NCBI GenBank assembly: GCA_900541675.1
Contig: UQKU01000005.1
Span: 1-64,000 of the forward strand
DNA from: an uncultured Collinsella sp.
GTDB taxonomy: Bacteria > Actinomycetota > Coriobacteriia > Coriobacteriales > Coriobacteriaceae
Length of the DNA stretch: 64,000 nucleotides
Direction of reading: 5' to 3'
The notes below the pieces were generated by a model. The model did not search any database. It was not told the DNA's origin and saw only the letters and a list, made by a program, of their open reading frames with translations. Below are positions 7,565 through 15,112 of the stretch, piece by piece. Position 1 is the stretch's first letter; each line of letters opens with the position of its first letter. The translations under genes were made by a program, and so were the position numbers.

Positions 7565-8443
7565 ATGACGCAAAACAGCGCCCATACGGGCAAACTCTAT
7601 GTGGTCGGCACGCCCATCGGCAACCTGGGTGACCTGTCCCCGCGCGTTGGCGAGGCCTTTGCCGCTGCCGATGTCATCTGCTGCGAAGACACGCGTGTGA
7701 CGTCAAAGCTGCTGATGCACCTGGGCATTTCCAAGCCGCTTGTCCGTTGCGACGAGAATGTGATCGCTAGCCGCGCTGCCGGCCTGGTCGACCGTCTGCT
7801 GGCGGGGGAGACCCTCGCCTTTGCCTCGGACGCCGGCATGCCGAGCGTGTCCGATCCCGGCCAGGCGCTGATCGAGGCGGCGCGTGAGGCCGATGTGCCC
7901 GTCGAAGTTATTCCTGGGCCCTCTGCTTGCGTCACGGCGCTTGTTTCGTCCGGCATTCCCTGCGAGCATTTTTTCTTCGAGGGCTTTTTGGGCCGAAAGC
8001 ACGGCGACCGTGTGCGCCGTTTGCAGCGCCTTGCCGTGGTGCCCGGCGCACTCATCTTCTACGAGTCTCCACATCGCATCGTGGCGACGCTCGAGGCCGT
8101 GGCGGAGGTCTTTCCCCAGCGTGAGGTTGCCGTCTGCCGCGAGCTCACCAAGCTGCACGAGGAGGTCTTGCGCGGGCCCGCTGACCAGCTTGCCGAGGAG
8201 CTGCGTGCTCGCGGCGAGGTAAGGGGCGAGATTGCGCTGGTCATCGCGCCGCCGAGCGAGGATGAGGAGGCCGGTATCGTGCCGGTTGGCGCCGCGGCAG
8301 CGGATCCCGACGAGGCCCTGCGCGAGGATATCCGCGCCGCGCTCGAGGAGGGGGAGCCCGCGTCTGCGGTGGCCAAGCGCCTGTCTCAGAAGTATTCGCG
8401 CCGCAAGCGCGATGTCTATGCCATAGTGCTCGATATGCAATAG
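7565..8443 (+). CDS. rsmI: 16S rRNA (cytidine-1402-2'-O)-methyltransferase RsmI
   Basis: RsmI methylates the 2'-OH of C1402 in the ribosomal decoding centre. The 292-aa sequence starts with LYVVGTPIGNLGDLSPR, followed by CCEDTRVTSKLL, FASDAGMPSVSDPG and VIPGPSACVTALVSSG, all typical of this tetrapyrrole-methylase-fold family. The C-terminal acidic extension is longer than in some homologues. It starts 6 nt after the GH5 gene and may be co-transcribed with it; metG follows. Confidence 0.95.
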   Translation: MTQNSAHTGKLYVVGTPIGNLGDLSPRVGEAFAAADVICCEDTRVTSKLLMHLGISKPLVRCDENVIASRAAGLVDRLLAGETLAFASDAGMPSVSDPGQALIEAAREADVPVEVIPGPSACVTALVSSGIPCEHFFFEGFLGRKHGDRVRRLQRLAVVPGALIFYESPHRIVATLEAVAEVFPQREVAVCRELTKLHEEVLRGPADQLAEELRARGEVRGEIALVIAPPSEDEEAGIVPVGAAAADPDEALREDIRAALEEGEPASAVAKRLSQKYSRRKRDVYAIVLDMQ

Positions 8444-8512
8444 ATGGAGGATATCCAGCCCTTGCGCTAGAATCATCCTCTGTATGCAACGTTTTTCTGG
8501 AGGACAAACCCC

Positions 8513-10114
8513 ATGGATCAAAGCAAGCCTTCGTTCTTTATCACGACGCCCATCTACTACGTCAACGCCGATCCGCACCTGGGCACGGCTTATTCCACCA
8601 TCATCGCCGACGTTCAGGCTCGCTATCGCCGTTCCGCCGGCTATAACGTCAAGTTCCTGACCGGCATGGACGAGCACGGCGAGAAGGTCGCCGAGGCCGC
8701 AGCCAAGCATGGCATGACGCCGCAGGAGTGGACCGACAGCCAGGCTCCGCACTTCAAGGAGCTTTGGAGCAAGCTCGAGATCTCCAACGACGACTTCATC
8801 CGCACCACCGAGCCGCGCCAGCATCATGCCGTGCAGTACCTGTGGGAGCGCATGAAGGAGTCCGGCTATCTGTATAAGGGCAGCTACGACGGTTGGTATT
8901 GCGTGCCTGACGAGACCTACTTCACCGATACGCAGGTCCAGAAGGGCGACGAGGAGTACGGCAGCGTTGGCCAGCACCTGTGCCCCGACTGCCACCGTCC
9001 GCTTGAGCGCGTGCAGGAGGAGTCCTACTTCTTTAAGCTTTCCGCCTTCCAGGACAAGCTTCTCAAGCTCTATGACGAGCACCCCGACTTTGTCGAGCCT
9101 GCGTTCCGTATGAACGAGGTACGCAGCTTTGTCGAGGGCGGCCTTAACGACCTTTCCGTGAGCCGTACGAGCTTTGACTGGGGCATTCAGGTCCCGTTTG
9201 ACGAGGGTCACGTGACCTACGTGTGGTTCGATGCGTTGCTCAACTATATGACGGCCGTCGGCTACGGTGTCGACACCAACGAGGCCCGTGCCGAGCTGGC
9301 CTATCGCTGGCCCGCGCAGTTCCACATCGTGGGTAAGGACATCATCCGCTTCCACTGCGTCATTTGGCCCGCGATGCTCATGGCCATCGGCGAGGCCCTG
9401 CCCGAGCACGTCTTTGCCCACGGCTTCCTGACCGTGCGCAATGCCGAGACCGGTAAGGCCGAGAAGATGTCCAAGAGCCGCGGCAACGCCATCGCTCCGC
9501 AGGATGTTATCGACATGCTGGGCGTCGAGGGCTACCGCTATTACTTTATGACCGACGTGGTCCCCGGCACCGACGGCGCCATCAGCTTCGATCGTATGGA
9601 GCAGGTCTACAACGCCGATCTGGCCAACAGCTGGGGCAACCTCATTTCGCGCTCGCTCAACATGAGCGCAAAGTACTTTGACGGCTGCGCCCCGGCTAAA
9701 CCGGCGTCTGCCGACGCGTTCGATAACCCGCTGGCAAAGATCGCCGATGGTCTGGTCGAGCGCTACATGGCCAAGATGGACGTGCTCGATTACGGCGGAG
9801 CCAAGGACGAGGTCATGGAGCTCATTCACGCCGCCAACCACTACATCGAGGACTCCGAGCCTTGGGCACTTGCCAAGGACGAGGCCAAGGCTGACGAGCT
9901 GGCGTTTGTGATCTACAACCTGCTCGAGGCCATCCGCATTGCTGCTCACCTGCTGATGCCGCTCATGCCTCAGACCTCTGCCGAGGCCCTGCGCCGCCTG
10001 TCCTGTGAGGGCGAGGCCGCGAGCGACGACCTCAAGGGCAATTGCACTTGGGGCCTGCTTGCCGGCGGTCAGCCCGTCGAGAAGGGCGATCCGCTGTTCC
10101 CGCGTCTGGCGTAG
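8513..10114 (+). CDS. metG: Methionyl-tRNA synthetase
   Basis: This class I synthetase of 533 aa charges tRNA-Met. The HIGH-like motif is HLGTAY (residues 22-27) after ITTPIYYVNADP, and the KMSKS loop is KMSKSRGNAI (about 319-328). A CPDC pair sits in the connective insert. The protein ends after the anticodon-binding helices without the C-terminal tRNA-binding EMAP-like domain, so it is the short form. GGAGG precedes the ATG, and a strong terminator follows. Confidence 0.97.
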   Translation: MDQSKPSFFITTPIYYVNADPHLGTAYSTIIADVQARYRRSAGYNVKFLTGMDEHGEKVAEAAAKHGMTPQEWTDSQAPHFKELWSKLEISNDDFIRTTEPRQHHAVQYLWERMKESGYLYKGSYDGWYCVPDETYFTDTQVQKGDEEYGSVGQHLCPDCHRPLERVQEESYFFKLSAFQDKLLKLYDEHPDFVEPAFRMNEVRSFVEGGLNDLSVSRTSFDWGIQVPFDEGHVTYVWFDALLNYMTAVGYGVDTNEARAELAYRWPAQFHIVGKDIIRFHCVIWPAMLMAIGEALPEHVFAHGFLTVRNAETGKAEKMSKSRGNAIAPQDVIDMLGVEGYRYYFMTDVVPGTDGAISFDRMEQVYNADLANSWGNLISRSLNMSAKYFDGCAPAKPASADAFDNPLAKIADGLVERYMAKMDVLDYGGAKDEVMELIHAANHYIEDSEPWALAKDEAKADELAFVIYNLLEAIRIAAHLLMPLMPQTSAEALRRLSCEGEAASDDLKGNCTWGLLAGGQPVEKGDPLFPRLA

Positions 10115-10156
10115 AGACCGCGCGAGCGCCATATCGGCAATTTGCTGTTTAGCTGT

Positions 10157-10190
10157 AAGGGCATGGCCGCCACGGTCCATGCCCTTTTGT
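10157..10190 (+). terminator. Terminator after metG
   Basis: AAGGGCATGG pairs with CCATGCCCTT around a 10-nt loop, followed by TTTGTTT. Confidence 0.8.
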
Positions 10191-10224
10191 TTCAAGACGC
10201 CGCCATCATGCTAAGGAGGCAACC

Positions 10225-11085
10225 ATGACAACTTCGCCTTTGGCAAACCCCACGGCCACCAGGGAGCTGCTGGAGGAGTTTGGCCTTGCGACCAAGCATC
10301 GCCTGGGCCAGAACTTTCTAATCGACAATCATGTGATCGAACGTATCTGCGAGCTTACCGAGCTTGCAGGTGACGAGCGCGTACTCGAGGTGGGTCCAGG
10401 TTGCGGTACGTTGACACTTGCGTTGCTGCAGGAAGCGGCGTGCGTTACGTCCATTGAGGCCGATCCCGAGCTTGAGCCGGTGCTCGATGCCCACGCCGCC
10501 GACTATGCCAACTTCCGCTTTATCATGGGCGACGCGCTCAAGGTGACGCCGGAGCAGATTGAGCAGGCTGCGGGCGGTGAGCCGACGGTATTTGTCGCGA
10601 ACTTGCCCTATAACGTGGCGGCGACGATCATTTTGCAATTTTTCCAGACGATGCCGGCGCTAAAGCGCGCCGTCGTCATGGTGCAAAAGGAGGTTGCCGA
10701 TCGCATTGCCGCAGTGCCGGGCAACAAGACCTATGGCGGCTATACGGCAAAGCTTGGCCTGTATGCGCAGGTAACGGGTCGCTTTGAGGTGCCGCCGCGT
10801 TGCTTTATGCCGGCGCCACACGTGGACTCGGCCGTCGTGCGTATCGACCGTGTTGACGGTGTGGTGCCCGAAGGACTCGATCGCGAATTTGTGGCCCGCG
10901 TGATTGACGCTGCATTTGCTCAGCGTCGCAAGACCATCCGCAATTCCATGAGCGCCAACGGCTTTGCCAAGGACGTGCTCGATGCCGCCTTTGAGGCTTG
11001 CGGTATCGCACCCACCACGCGCGCCGAGACGCTCGGCGTCGCCGACTTTGTGTGTCTGGCTCGGGAGCTTTCCCATGACGCTTAA
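10225..11085 (+). CDS. rsmA: 16S rRNA dimethyladenosine transferase RsmA (KsgA)
   Basis: RsmA dimethylates A1518 and A1519 of 16S rRNA during small-subunit maturation. The 286-aa protein has HRLGQNFLID (about 29-38), the SAM-binding VLEVGPGCGTLT and the catalytic NLPYN. The C-terminal helical domain has RRKTIRNS. AAGGAGGC precedes the ATG. Its end overlaps tatD by 11 nt, so the two are translationally coupled; this pairing with tatD is common in Gram-positive bacteria. Confidence 0.96.
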   Translation: MTTSPLANPTATRELLEEFGLATKHRLGQNFLIDNHVIERICELTELAGDERVLEVGPGCGTLTLALLQEAACVTSIEADPELEPVLDAHAADYANFRFIMGDALKVTPEQIEQAAGGEPTVFVANLPYNVAATIILQFFQTMPALKRAVVMVQKEVADRIAAVPGNKTYGGYTAKLGLYAQVTGRFEVPPRCFMPAPHVDSAVVRIDRVDGVVPEGLDREFVARVIDAAFAQRRKTIRNSMSANGFAKDVLDAAFEACGIAPTTRAETLGVADFVCLARELSHDA

Positions 11086-11992
11086 TGCCGAACGCGTGAC
11101 GTTTACCAAGAAAAAGAAGACGGTTGCTTGTCCCGTGCCCTTGGCACCGCTTGCCGACACACATGCGCATCTGCTTTCGTTCTGGGGCAAGGATGTGCCC
11201 GAGACACTCGTGCGTGCCAAGGCGGCAGGCATCGACCTGTTGGTGACGGTCTTCGACCCCATCGCCGACAAGCGCAGCGTGACGGACTATAGCGACTGGC
11301 TCGTGCGCGAAATTCTGCCGATGCAGGATATCCCGCAGATCAAGTATCTTGCCGGCGTGCATCCGTATGGCGCGCCGGACTATACCGACGACATTCACGC
11401 GCAGGTTGTTGCTGCGCTTGATGACCCTTTGTGCGCCGGTATTGGCGAAATCGGTCTGGACTACCACATGGACTATGACGACGATATCGCGCCGGCACCC
11501 CATAACGTGCAGATTGACTGCATGGCGCGCCAGCTCGAGCTTGCCGTGCGTCGTAACGTGCCGGTGGAGCTGCATCTGCGTCACGAGGACATGGACCAGG
11601 AGCGTACCTCGCACGTGGACGCCTACAACGTGCTTCGTGGGGTGGGCGTGCCCCAGACCGGTTGTGTGCTGCACTGTTTTGGCGAGGACCGCGCCACGAT
11701 GGAGCGCTTTGTGGAGCTGGGCTGCTATATCGCCTATGGTGGTGCGGCCACCTTTAAGCGCAACGACGACGTGCGCGAGGCATTTGCGGCAACCCCACTC
11801 GATCGAATTTTGTTCGAGACGGATTGCCCGTATATGGCTCCGGAGCCCATCCGCGGTCTTGAATGCGAGCCCGCAATGATCTCCATTACGGCAAACGCGC
11901 TGGTTAACGACCGTATCGATCGCACTGGTGAGGACGCCGAAACAATCGCGCATGCCGCTTGGGAAAATGCCTGCAAACTTTTTCAAAAATAG
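11075..11992 (+). CDS. tatD: TatD-family metal-dependent hydrolase/DNase
   Basis: The 305-aa protein has the TatD metal ligands in order: DTHAHLL, GVHPYG, GEIGLDYH, ELHLRHED, HCFGED and ETDCPYMAPEP. It lies within the amidohydrolase fold and probably acts as a cytoplasmic deoxyribonuclease. The start chosen is ATG 11075, inside the end of rsmA; a frame extending to 10964 is only rsmA read out of phase. An N-terminal basic stretch (KKKK) is extra compared with most homologues. Confidence 0.88.
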   Translation: MTLNAERVTFTKKKKTVACPVPLAPLADTHAHLLSFWGKDVPETLVRAKAAGIDLLVTVFDPIADKRSVTDYSDWLVREILPMQDIPQIKYLAGVHPYGAPDYTDDIHAQVVAALDDPLCAGIGEIGLDYHMDYDDDIAPAPHNVQIDCMARQLELAVRRNVPVELHLRHEDMDQERTSHVDAYNVLRGVGVPQTGCVLHCFGEDRATMERFVELGCYIAYGGAATFKRNDDVREAFAATPLDRILFETDCPYMAPEPIRGLECEPAMISITANALVNDRIDRTGEDAETIAHAAWENACKLFQK

Positions 11993-11995
11993 TTC

Positions 11996-12024
11996 TTGCG
12001 TTCGCGGTGGCGCTCCGTTATTCT
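11996..12024 (+). promoter_or_regulatory. Promoter for tRNA-Leu
   Basis: TTGCGT (11996-12001) and TATTCT (12019-12024) are spaced by 17 bp, ending 11 bp before the tRNA. Confidence 0.6.
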
Positions 12025-12035
12025 AATTCCTGCAC

Positions 12036-12122
12036 GCGGGCGTGGCGGAATTGGCAGACGCGTACGGTTCAGGTCCGTATGGGGGCAACCCCATGAAGGT
12101 TCAAGTCCTTTCGCCCGCACCA
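12036..12122 (+). tRNA. tRNA-Leu (CAG), CCA encoded
   Basis: This class II tRNA has acceptor GCGGGCG/CGCCCGC, anticodon loop TTCAGGT with anticodon CAG, a long variable arm (TGGGGGCAACCCCA), a T-arm reading GAAGG-TTCAAGT-CCTTT, and discriminator A followed by CCA. A terminator begins 12 nt later. Confidence 0.96.
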
Positions 12123-12133
12123 TTGATTGAAAG

Positions 12134-12160
12134 AGCTCCCAGCAATGGGGGCTTTTTTGT
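12134..12160 (+). terminator. Terminator after tRNA-Leu
   Basis: AGCTCCC pairs with GGGGGCT around AGCAAT and is followed by TTTTTTGTT. The same terminator is repeated at about 12323-12349. Confidence 0.8.
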
Positions 12161-12352
12161 TATGTGCCCATCGCGGGGACTTGAACCTGTGAAGGAGCGA
12201 GCGTCAAGAAAACGCGGAGCGTTTTTAGCGAGCTGGCGAGTCCGCCGGCAGGCGGGCGAAGCCGGTGCGGATCCGCGAAGCGGATACGCGGACGTCCTTT
12301 CGCCCGCACCATTAAATGAAAGAGCTCCCAGCAATGGGGGCTTTTTTGTTAT
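12161..12352 (+). repeat. Post-tRNA module 2: inverted T-arm, GC hairpins, second copy of tRNA-Leu 3' end and terminator
   Basis: GGACTTGAACCT (12176-12187) is the reverse complement of the tRNA-Leu T-arm. Next come GTGAAGGAGCGAGCG, the hairpin AAAACGCGGAGCGTTTT and a further hairpin around ATCCGCGAAGCGGAT. From 12294 the sequence repeats the tRNA 3' end (from GTCCTTTCGCCCGCACCA) and its terminator, with a period of 189 bp. The organisation matches module 1, but the T-arm and tail are those of tRNA-Leu. The reading frame across this DNA is a translation of tRNA sequence and is not a gene. Confidence 0.75.
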
Positions 12353-12410
12353 GCACGATCTCCTTGGACGGGTATCCTAATGGCAACGTGTGCCTATCAG
12401 AGGAGAGACC

Positions 12411-13349
12411 ATGCTGTTTTCCGGTATCATCGCTGCCCTTACGAGCCTTTTGATTCCCATCATCATCCTGCTGCTGTTGCTTCCCAACGCCTGCTACGTC
12501 GTTGAGCAGCAGCACGCTGTGATCATCGAGCGCTTGGGTAAGTTCAATCGTATCGTCAACGCGGGCTTCCACGTGAAGGTGCCCGTGATCGACCGCAAGG
12601 CCGCCACGGTGAGCCTGCGCACCATGAAAAACGGTTTTGGCATCGACGTTAAGACCCAGGACAACGTGACCATCGGTCTTGAGGTCTCCGCTCAGTACCA
12701 CGTGAGCTACGACATGGGCGCCGGCCCGGCAGATTCGGGCATCTACAAGAGCTACTACATGCTGCAGGAGCCCGTCGACCAGATGCGTGACTTCATCACC
12801 GACGCCCTGCGCTCTTCGATTCCTGTCTACACACTCGATGAGGTCTTTGCCAAGAAGGATGACATCGCCAAGGATGTCAACGCTACCGTTTCCGAGCAGA
12901 TGGCCGCCTACGGCTTCACCCTCGTGTCGACGCTCATCACCAAAATCGCACTGCCGACCGAGGTTGAGAACTCCATGAACGACATCAACGCCGCCCAGCG
13001 CAAGCGCGCTGCGGCACAGGAGCTCGCCGAGGCAGACCGCATCAAGCGCGTCACCGAGGCGACCGCCGAGGCCGAGGCAATGGAAAAGGCGGGCGAGGGC
13101 ATCGCCAACCAGCGCAAGGCCATCGCACTGGGTATCAAAGATTCGCTCGAGATCATCCAGGAGACGGGTGTCGGCAATGACGAGGCCAACCAACTGTTCA
13201 TGTTTACGCAGTGGTCCGAGATGATGACGGAGTTCGCTCGCACGGGTAAAACCTCGACGGTCGTGCTGCCGAGCGACTTTTCGCAGTCGGCCTCGATGTT
13301 CGAGCAGATGCTGGCCGCCGGCAAAGTTCAAAACGATTCGAAGGAGTAG
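12411..13349 (+). CDS. SPFH/band 7 (stomatin-like) membrane protein
   Basis: The 312-aa protein has one N-terminal membrane segment (about residues 2-26) followed by an SPFH domain (VVEQQHAVIIERLGKFNRIV...GFHVKVPVIDRKA). A coiled-coil-like Ala/Glu-rich stretch (about 200-240) and a short C-terminal region follow. Such proteins scaffold membrane microdomains and often partner proteases. The ATG at 12411 follows AGGAGAG; an in-frame ATG 21 nt upstream lacks a site. rlmH starts 6 nt downstream. Confidence 0.85.
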   Translation: MLFSGIIAALTSLLIPIIILLLLLPNACYVVEQQHAVIIERLGKFNRIVNAGFHVKVPVIDRKAATVSLRTMKNGFGIDVKTQDNVTIGLEVSAQYHVSYDMGAGPADSGIYKSYYMLQEPVDQMRDFITDALRSSIPVYTLDEVFAKKDDIAKDVNATVSEQMAAYGFTLVSTLITKIALPTEVENSMNDINAAQRKRAAAQELAEADRIKRVTEATAEAEAMEKAGEGIANQRKAIALGIKDSLEIIQETGVGNDEANQLFMFTQWSEMMTEFARTGKTSTVVLPSDFSQSASMFEQMLAAGKVQNDSKE

Positions 13350-13355
13350 ACGCGC

Positions 13356-13826
13356 GTGAAATACACCGTCGTTTGCGTCGGTAAGCTCAAGGAGCGCTTT
13401 TGGAAGGACGCGTGCGCTGAGTACACCAAGCGCCTAGGTGCCTATGCCAAGGTGGATATCCGCGAGGTGGCCGATATCGACCCGGCTAAGGCGGGCGGCG
13501 TGGATGCCGCGCGCGACAAGGAGGGGGCGGCGATTCTTGCCGCCTTGCCATCTCGAGCGCATTTGATCCTGCTGGCTATCGAGGGCAAGGAGCGCTCGAG
13601 CGAGGAGTTTTCGGCGAGGCTCGACGATCTTATGCTGCGAGGCAGCAGCGACATTGCCTTTGTAATCGGCGGTTCGGACGGCGTGAGTGATGAGGTGCGC
13701 GCCCGCGCCGACGAGATGCTCAGCTTTGGACGCATTACCTTGCCGCATAACCTGGCGCGTGTGGTGCTGCTAGAGCAGATTTACCGTGCCTGCAAGATCA
13801 GTCGTGGCGAGCCGTATCACAAATAG
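13356..13826 (+). CDS. rlmH: 23S rRNA pseudouridine-1915 N3-methyltransferase RlmH
   Basis: RlmH methylates pseudouridine 1915 of 23S rRNA in the intact 70S ribosome. The 156-aa SPOUT protein has VVCVGKLKERFW at the N-terminus, AFVIGGSDGV for the trefoil knot, and the C-terminal signature LPHNLARVVLLEQIYRA...GEPYHK. The start codon is GTG with AAGGAG upstream at 13341-13346. It is the usual length for the family. Confidence 0.96.
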   Translation: MKYTVVCVGKLKERFWKDACAEYTKRLGAYAKVDIREVADIDPAKAGGVDAARDKEGAAILAALPSRAHLILLAIEGKERSSEEFSARLDDLMLRGSSDIAFVIGGSDGVSDEVRARADEMLSFGRITLPHNLARVVLLEQIYRACKISRGEPYHK

Positions 13827-13899
13827 GTCGGCAATACGAAACAACGGCGTGGGACAATACCTTTCGTTTTGAGGAATGTGTCTGAAAGGACTATGAGAT

Positions 13900-14670
13900 A
13901 TGAAGATTGGATTTGTCGGTTTTGGCAATATGGCGAGCGCTATGGCCGATGGCTGGATCGCTGCCGGTGTAGCTGCGAGCGACATGTGCGCCTGCGCGGG
14001 TCGCTACGACGCGCTGGTTGAGCGCTGCGAGGCGCGCGGCATGGTCGCCTGCCACGATGCCGCCGAGGTTGTCGCCGCATCCGATATCGTGGTCGCTGCG
14101 GTCAAACCGTACATGATCGAGAAGGTATTCGCCCCGATCAAGGATGCTCTTGCCAAAAAGGTCGTTCTGTCGGTTGCCTGGACCTGGGACAGTGCCAAGT
14201 GGGAGCAGGTCCTGCCGGGCGTCGCGCATATCTCGACGGTGCCCAACACGCCGGTTTCGGTAGGCGAGGGCGTCATCGCCTGCGAGAAGGCTTCGACGCT
14301 TAACGACGAGCAGCGTGCTGTGGTGCTCGACCTGCTCGGTAAGCTTGGCGCTGTCGTCGAGCTCGACACAAGCCTGCTGTTTGTGGGCGGCACGGTGGGT
14401 GGTTGCGCTCCGGCGTTTGTCGCCATGGCAATCGAGGCCCTGGGCGATGCGGCGGTCAAGCACGGTATCCCGCGTGCGGATGCTTATCGCATTGTGAGCC
14501 AGATGGTGCTGGGTACGGCAAAGCTGCAGCTTGCAACTGGCCAGCATCCTGCGGCGATGAAGGATGCCGTATGCTCGCCCGGCGGTGCCACCATCAAGGG
14601 CGTCGTTGCACTCGAGGACGCCGGCATGCGCAGCGCCCTGGTCAAGGCAATCGACGCAACCCTCCAGTAA
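13900..14670 (+). CDS. proC: Pyrroline-5-carboxylate reductase
   Basis: ProC makes L-proline from pyrroline-5-carboxylate using NAD(P)H. The 256-aa sequence opens with the Rossmann motif MKIGFVGFGNMASAM. Its C-terminal substrate-binding part has CSPGGATIKGVVALEDAG, the family signature. AGGACTATGAGAT lies just before the ATG. It ends in a palindromic intergenic element that probably terminates it. Confidence 0.93.
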   Translation: MKIGFVGFGNMASAMADGWIAAGVAASDMCACAGRYDALVERCEARGMVACHDAAEVVAASDIVVAAVKPYMIEKVFAPIKDALAKKVVLSVAWTWDSAKWEQVLPGVAHISTVPNTPVSVGEGVIACEKASTLNDEQRAVVLDLLGKLGAVVELDTSLLFVGGTVGGCAPAFVAMAIEALGDAAVKHGIPRADAYRIVSQMVLGTAKLQLATGQHPAAMKDAVCSPGGATIKGVVALEDAGMRSALVKAIDATLQ

Positions 14671-14678
14671 AACCGACC

Positions 14679-14822
14679 AAAAAAGGGACAGTTTATTTTG
14701 GCAGGTTTTTCCTGCGGTTTTGTCCTTTTAGCGAAAAGTGCCCCGCAACTGGCTCAATTCCAGTTGCGGGGCACTTGCGTTTGCCCAGATAAAACCGACC
14801 AAAATAAACCTGTCCCTTTTTG
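14679..14822. repeat. REP-like inverted pair around a strong hairpin downstream of proC
   Basis: Two oppositely oriented copies of a roughly 32-nt sequence (14679-14710 and 14791-14822; core AAATAAACCTGTCCCTTTT) flank the perfect hairpin GTGCCCCGCAACTGG-CTCAATT-CCAGTTGCGGGGCAC. The right copy is identical over 37 nt to a copy at 59491-59527. The central hairpin could terminate proC or the converging small gene; the flanking pair looks like a REP/BIME element. Confidence 0.65.
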
Positions 14823-14827
14823 ACAGG

Positions 14828-15001
14828 TTAGTCCCAGAAGCTGTCTTCTTCGTCCTCGGACTTGGGGCCGCGGTCGACATACATCTTATGGGTGCGCTTC
14901 TCCATTACAAAGGCAATAATCGCAAACAGCAGGATGCCGCCGGCGAAAAGGATGGCAAAACCGGTGCGGGTGCCAAACAAAAAGGAAAAAACTGCGTCCA
15001 T
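14828..15001 (-). CDS. Small single-pass membrane protein, function unknown
   Basis: This 57-aa frame on the minus strand begins MDAVFSFLFGTRTGFAILFA and has one membrane helix (about residues 15-33). It ends with a basic stretch (EKRTHKMYVDR) and an acidic tail (SEDEEDSFWD). AGAAGG lies 7 nt before the ATG, which supports it as a real gene. It is divergent from serS and converges on proC. Its function is unknown; membrane-complex accessory proteins often look like this. Confidence 0.7.
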   Translation of the reverse strand: MDAVFSFLFGTRTGFAILFAGGILLFAIIAFVMEKRTHKMYVDRGPKSEDEEDSFWD

Positions 15002-15112
15002 TGGGTGCCTTCTTGCGTAGTTGAGTTGGGTCGTAAACGCTCATAAGTATATACTTGCCCATACATGTACAAGGTTGCAACCTAAATGGAATGTATATCG
15101 CCGGAGGATCTA

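Noticed and set aside
7703..10195. 830-aa open frame on the minus strand opposite rsmI and metG
   Set aside because: It is an antisense shadow produced by strong GC codon bias; it has no ribosome site, no domain, and both plus-strand genes are certain.
12042..12380. 112-aa plus-strand frame beginning MAELADAYGSGPYGGNP
   Set aside because: It is a translation of tRNA-Leu and its downstream module.
14750..15080. 102-aa plus-strand frame across the proC-serS intergenic region
   Set aside because: It runs through the REP-like element and antisense to the better-supported small membrane protein gene, with no ribosome site.
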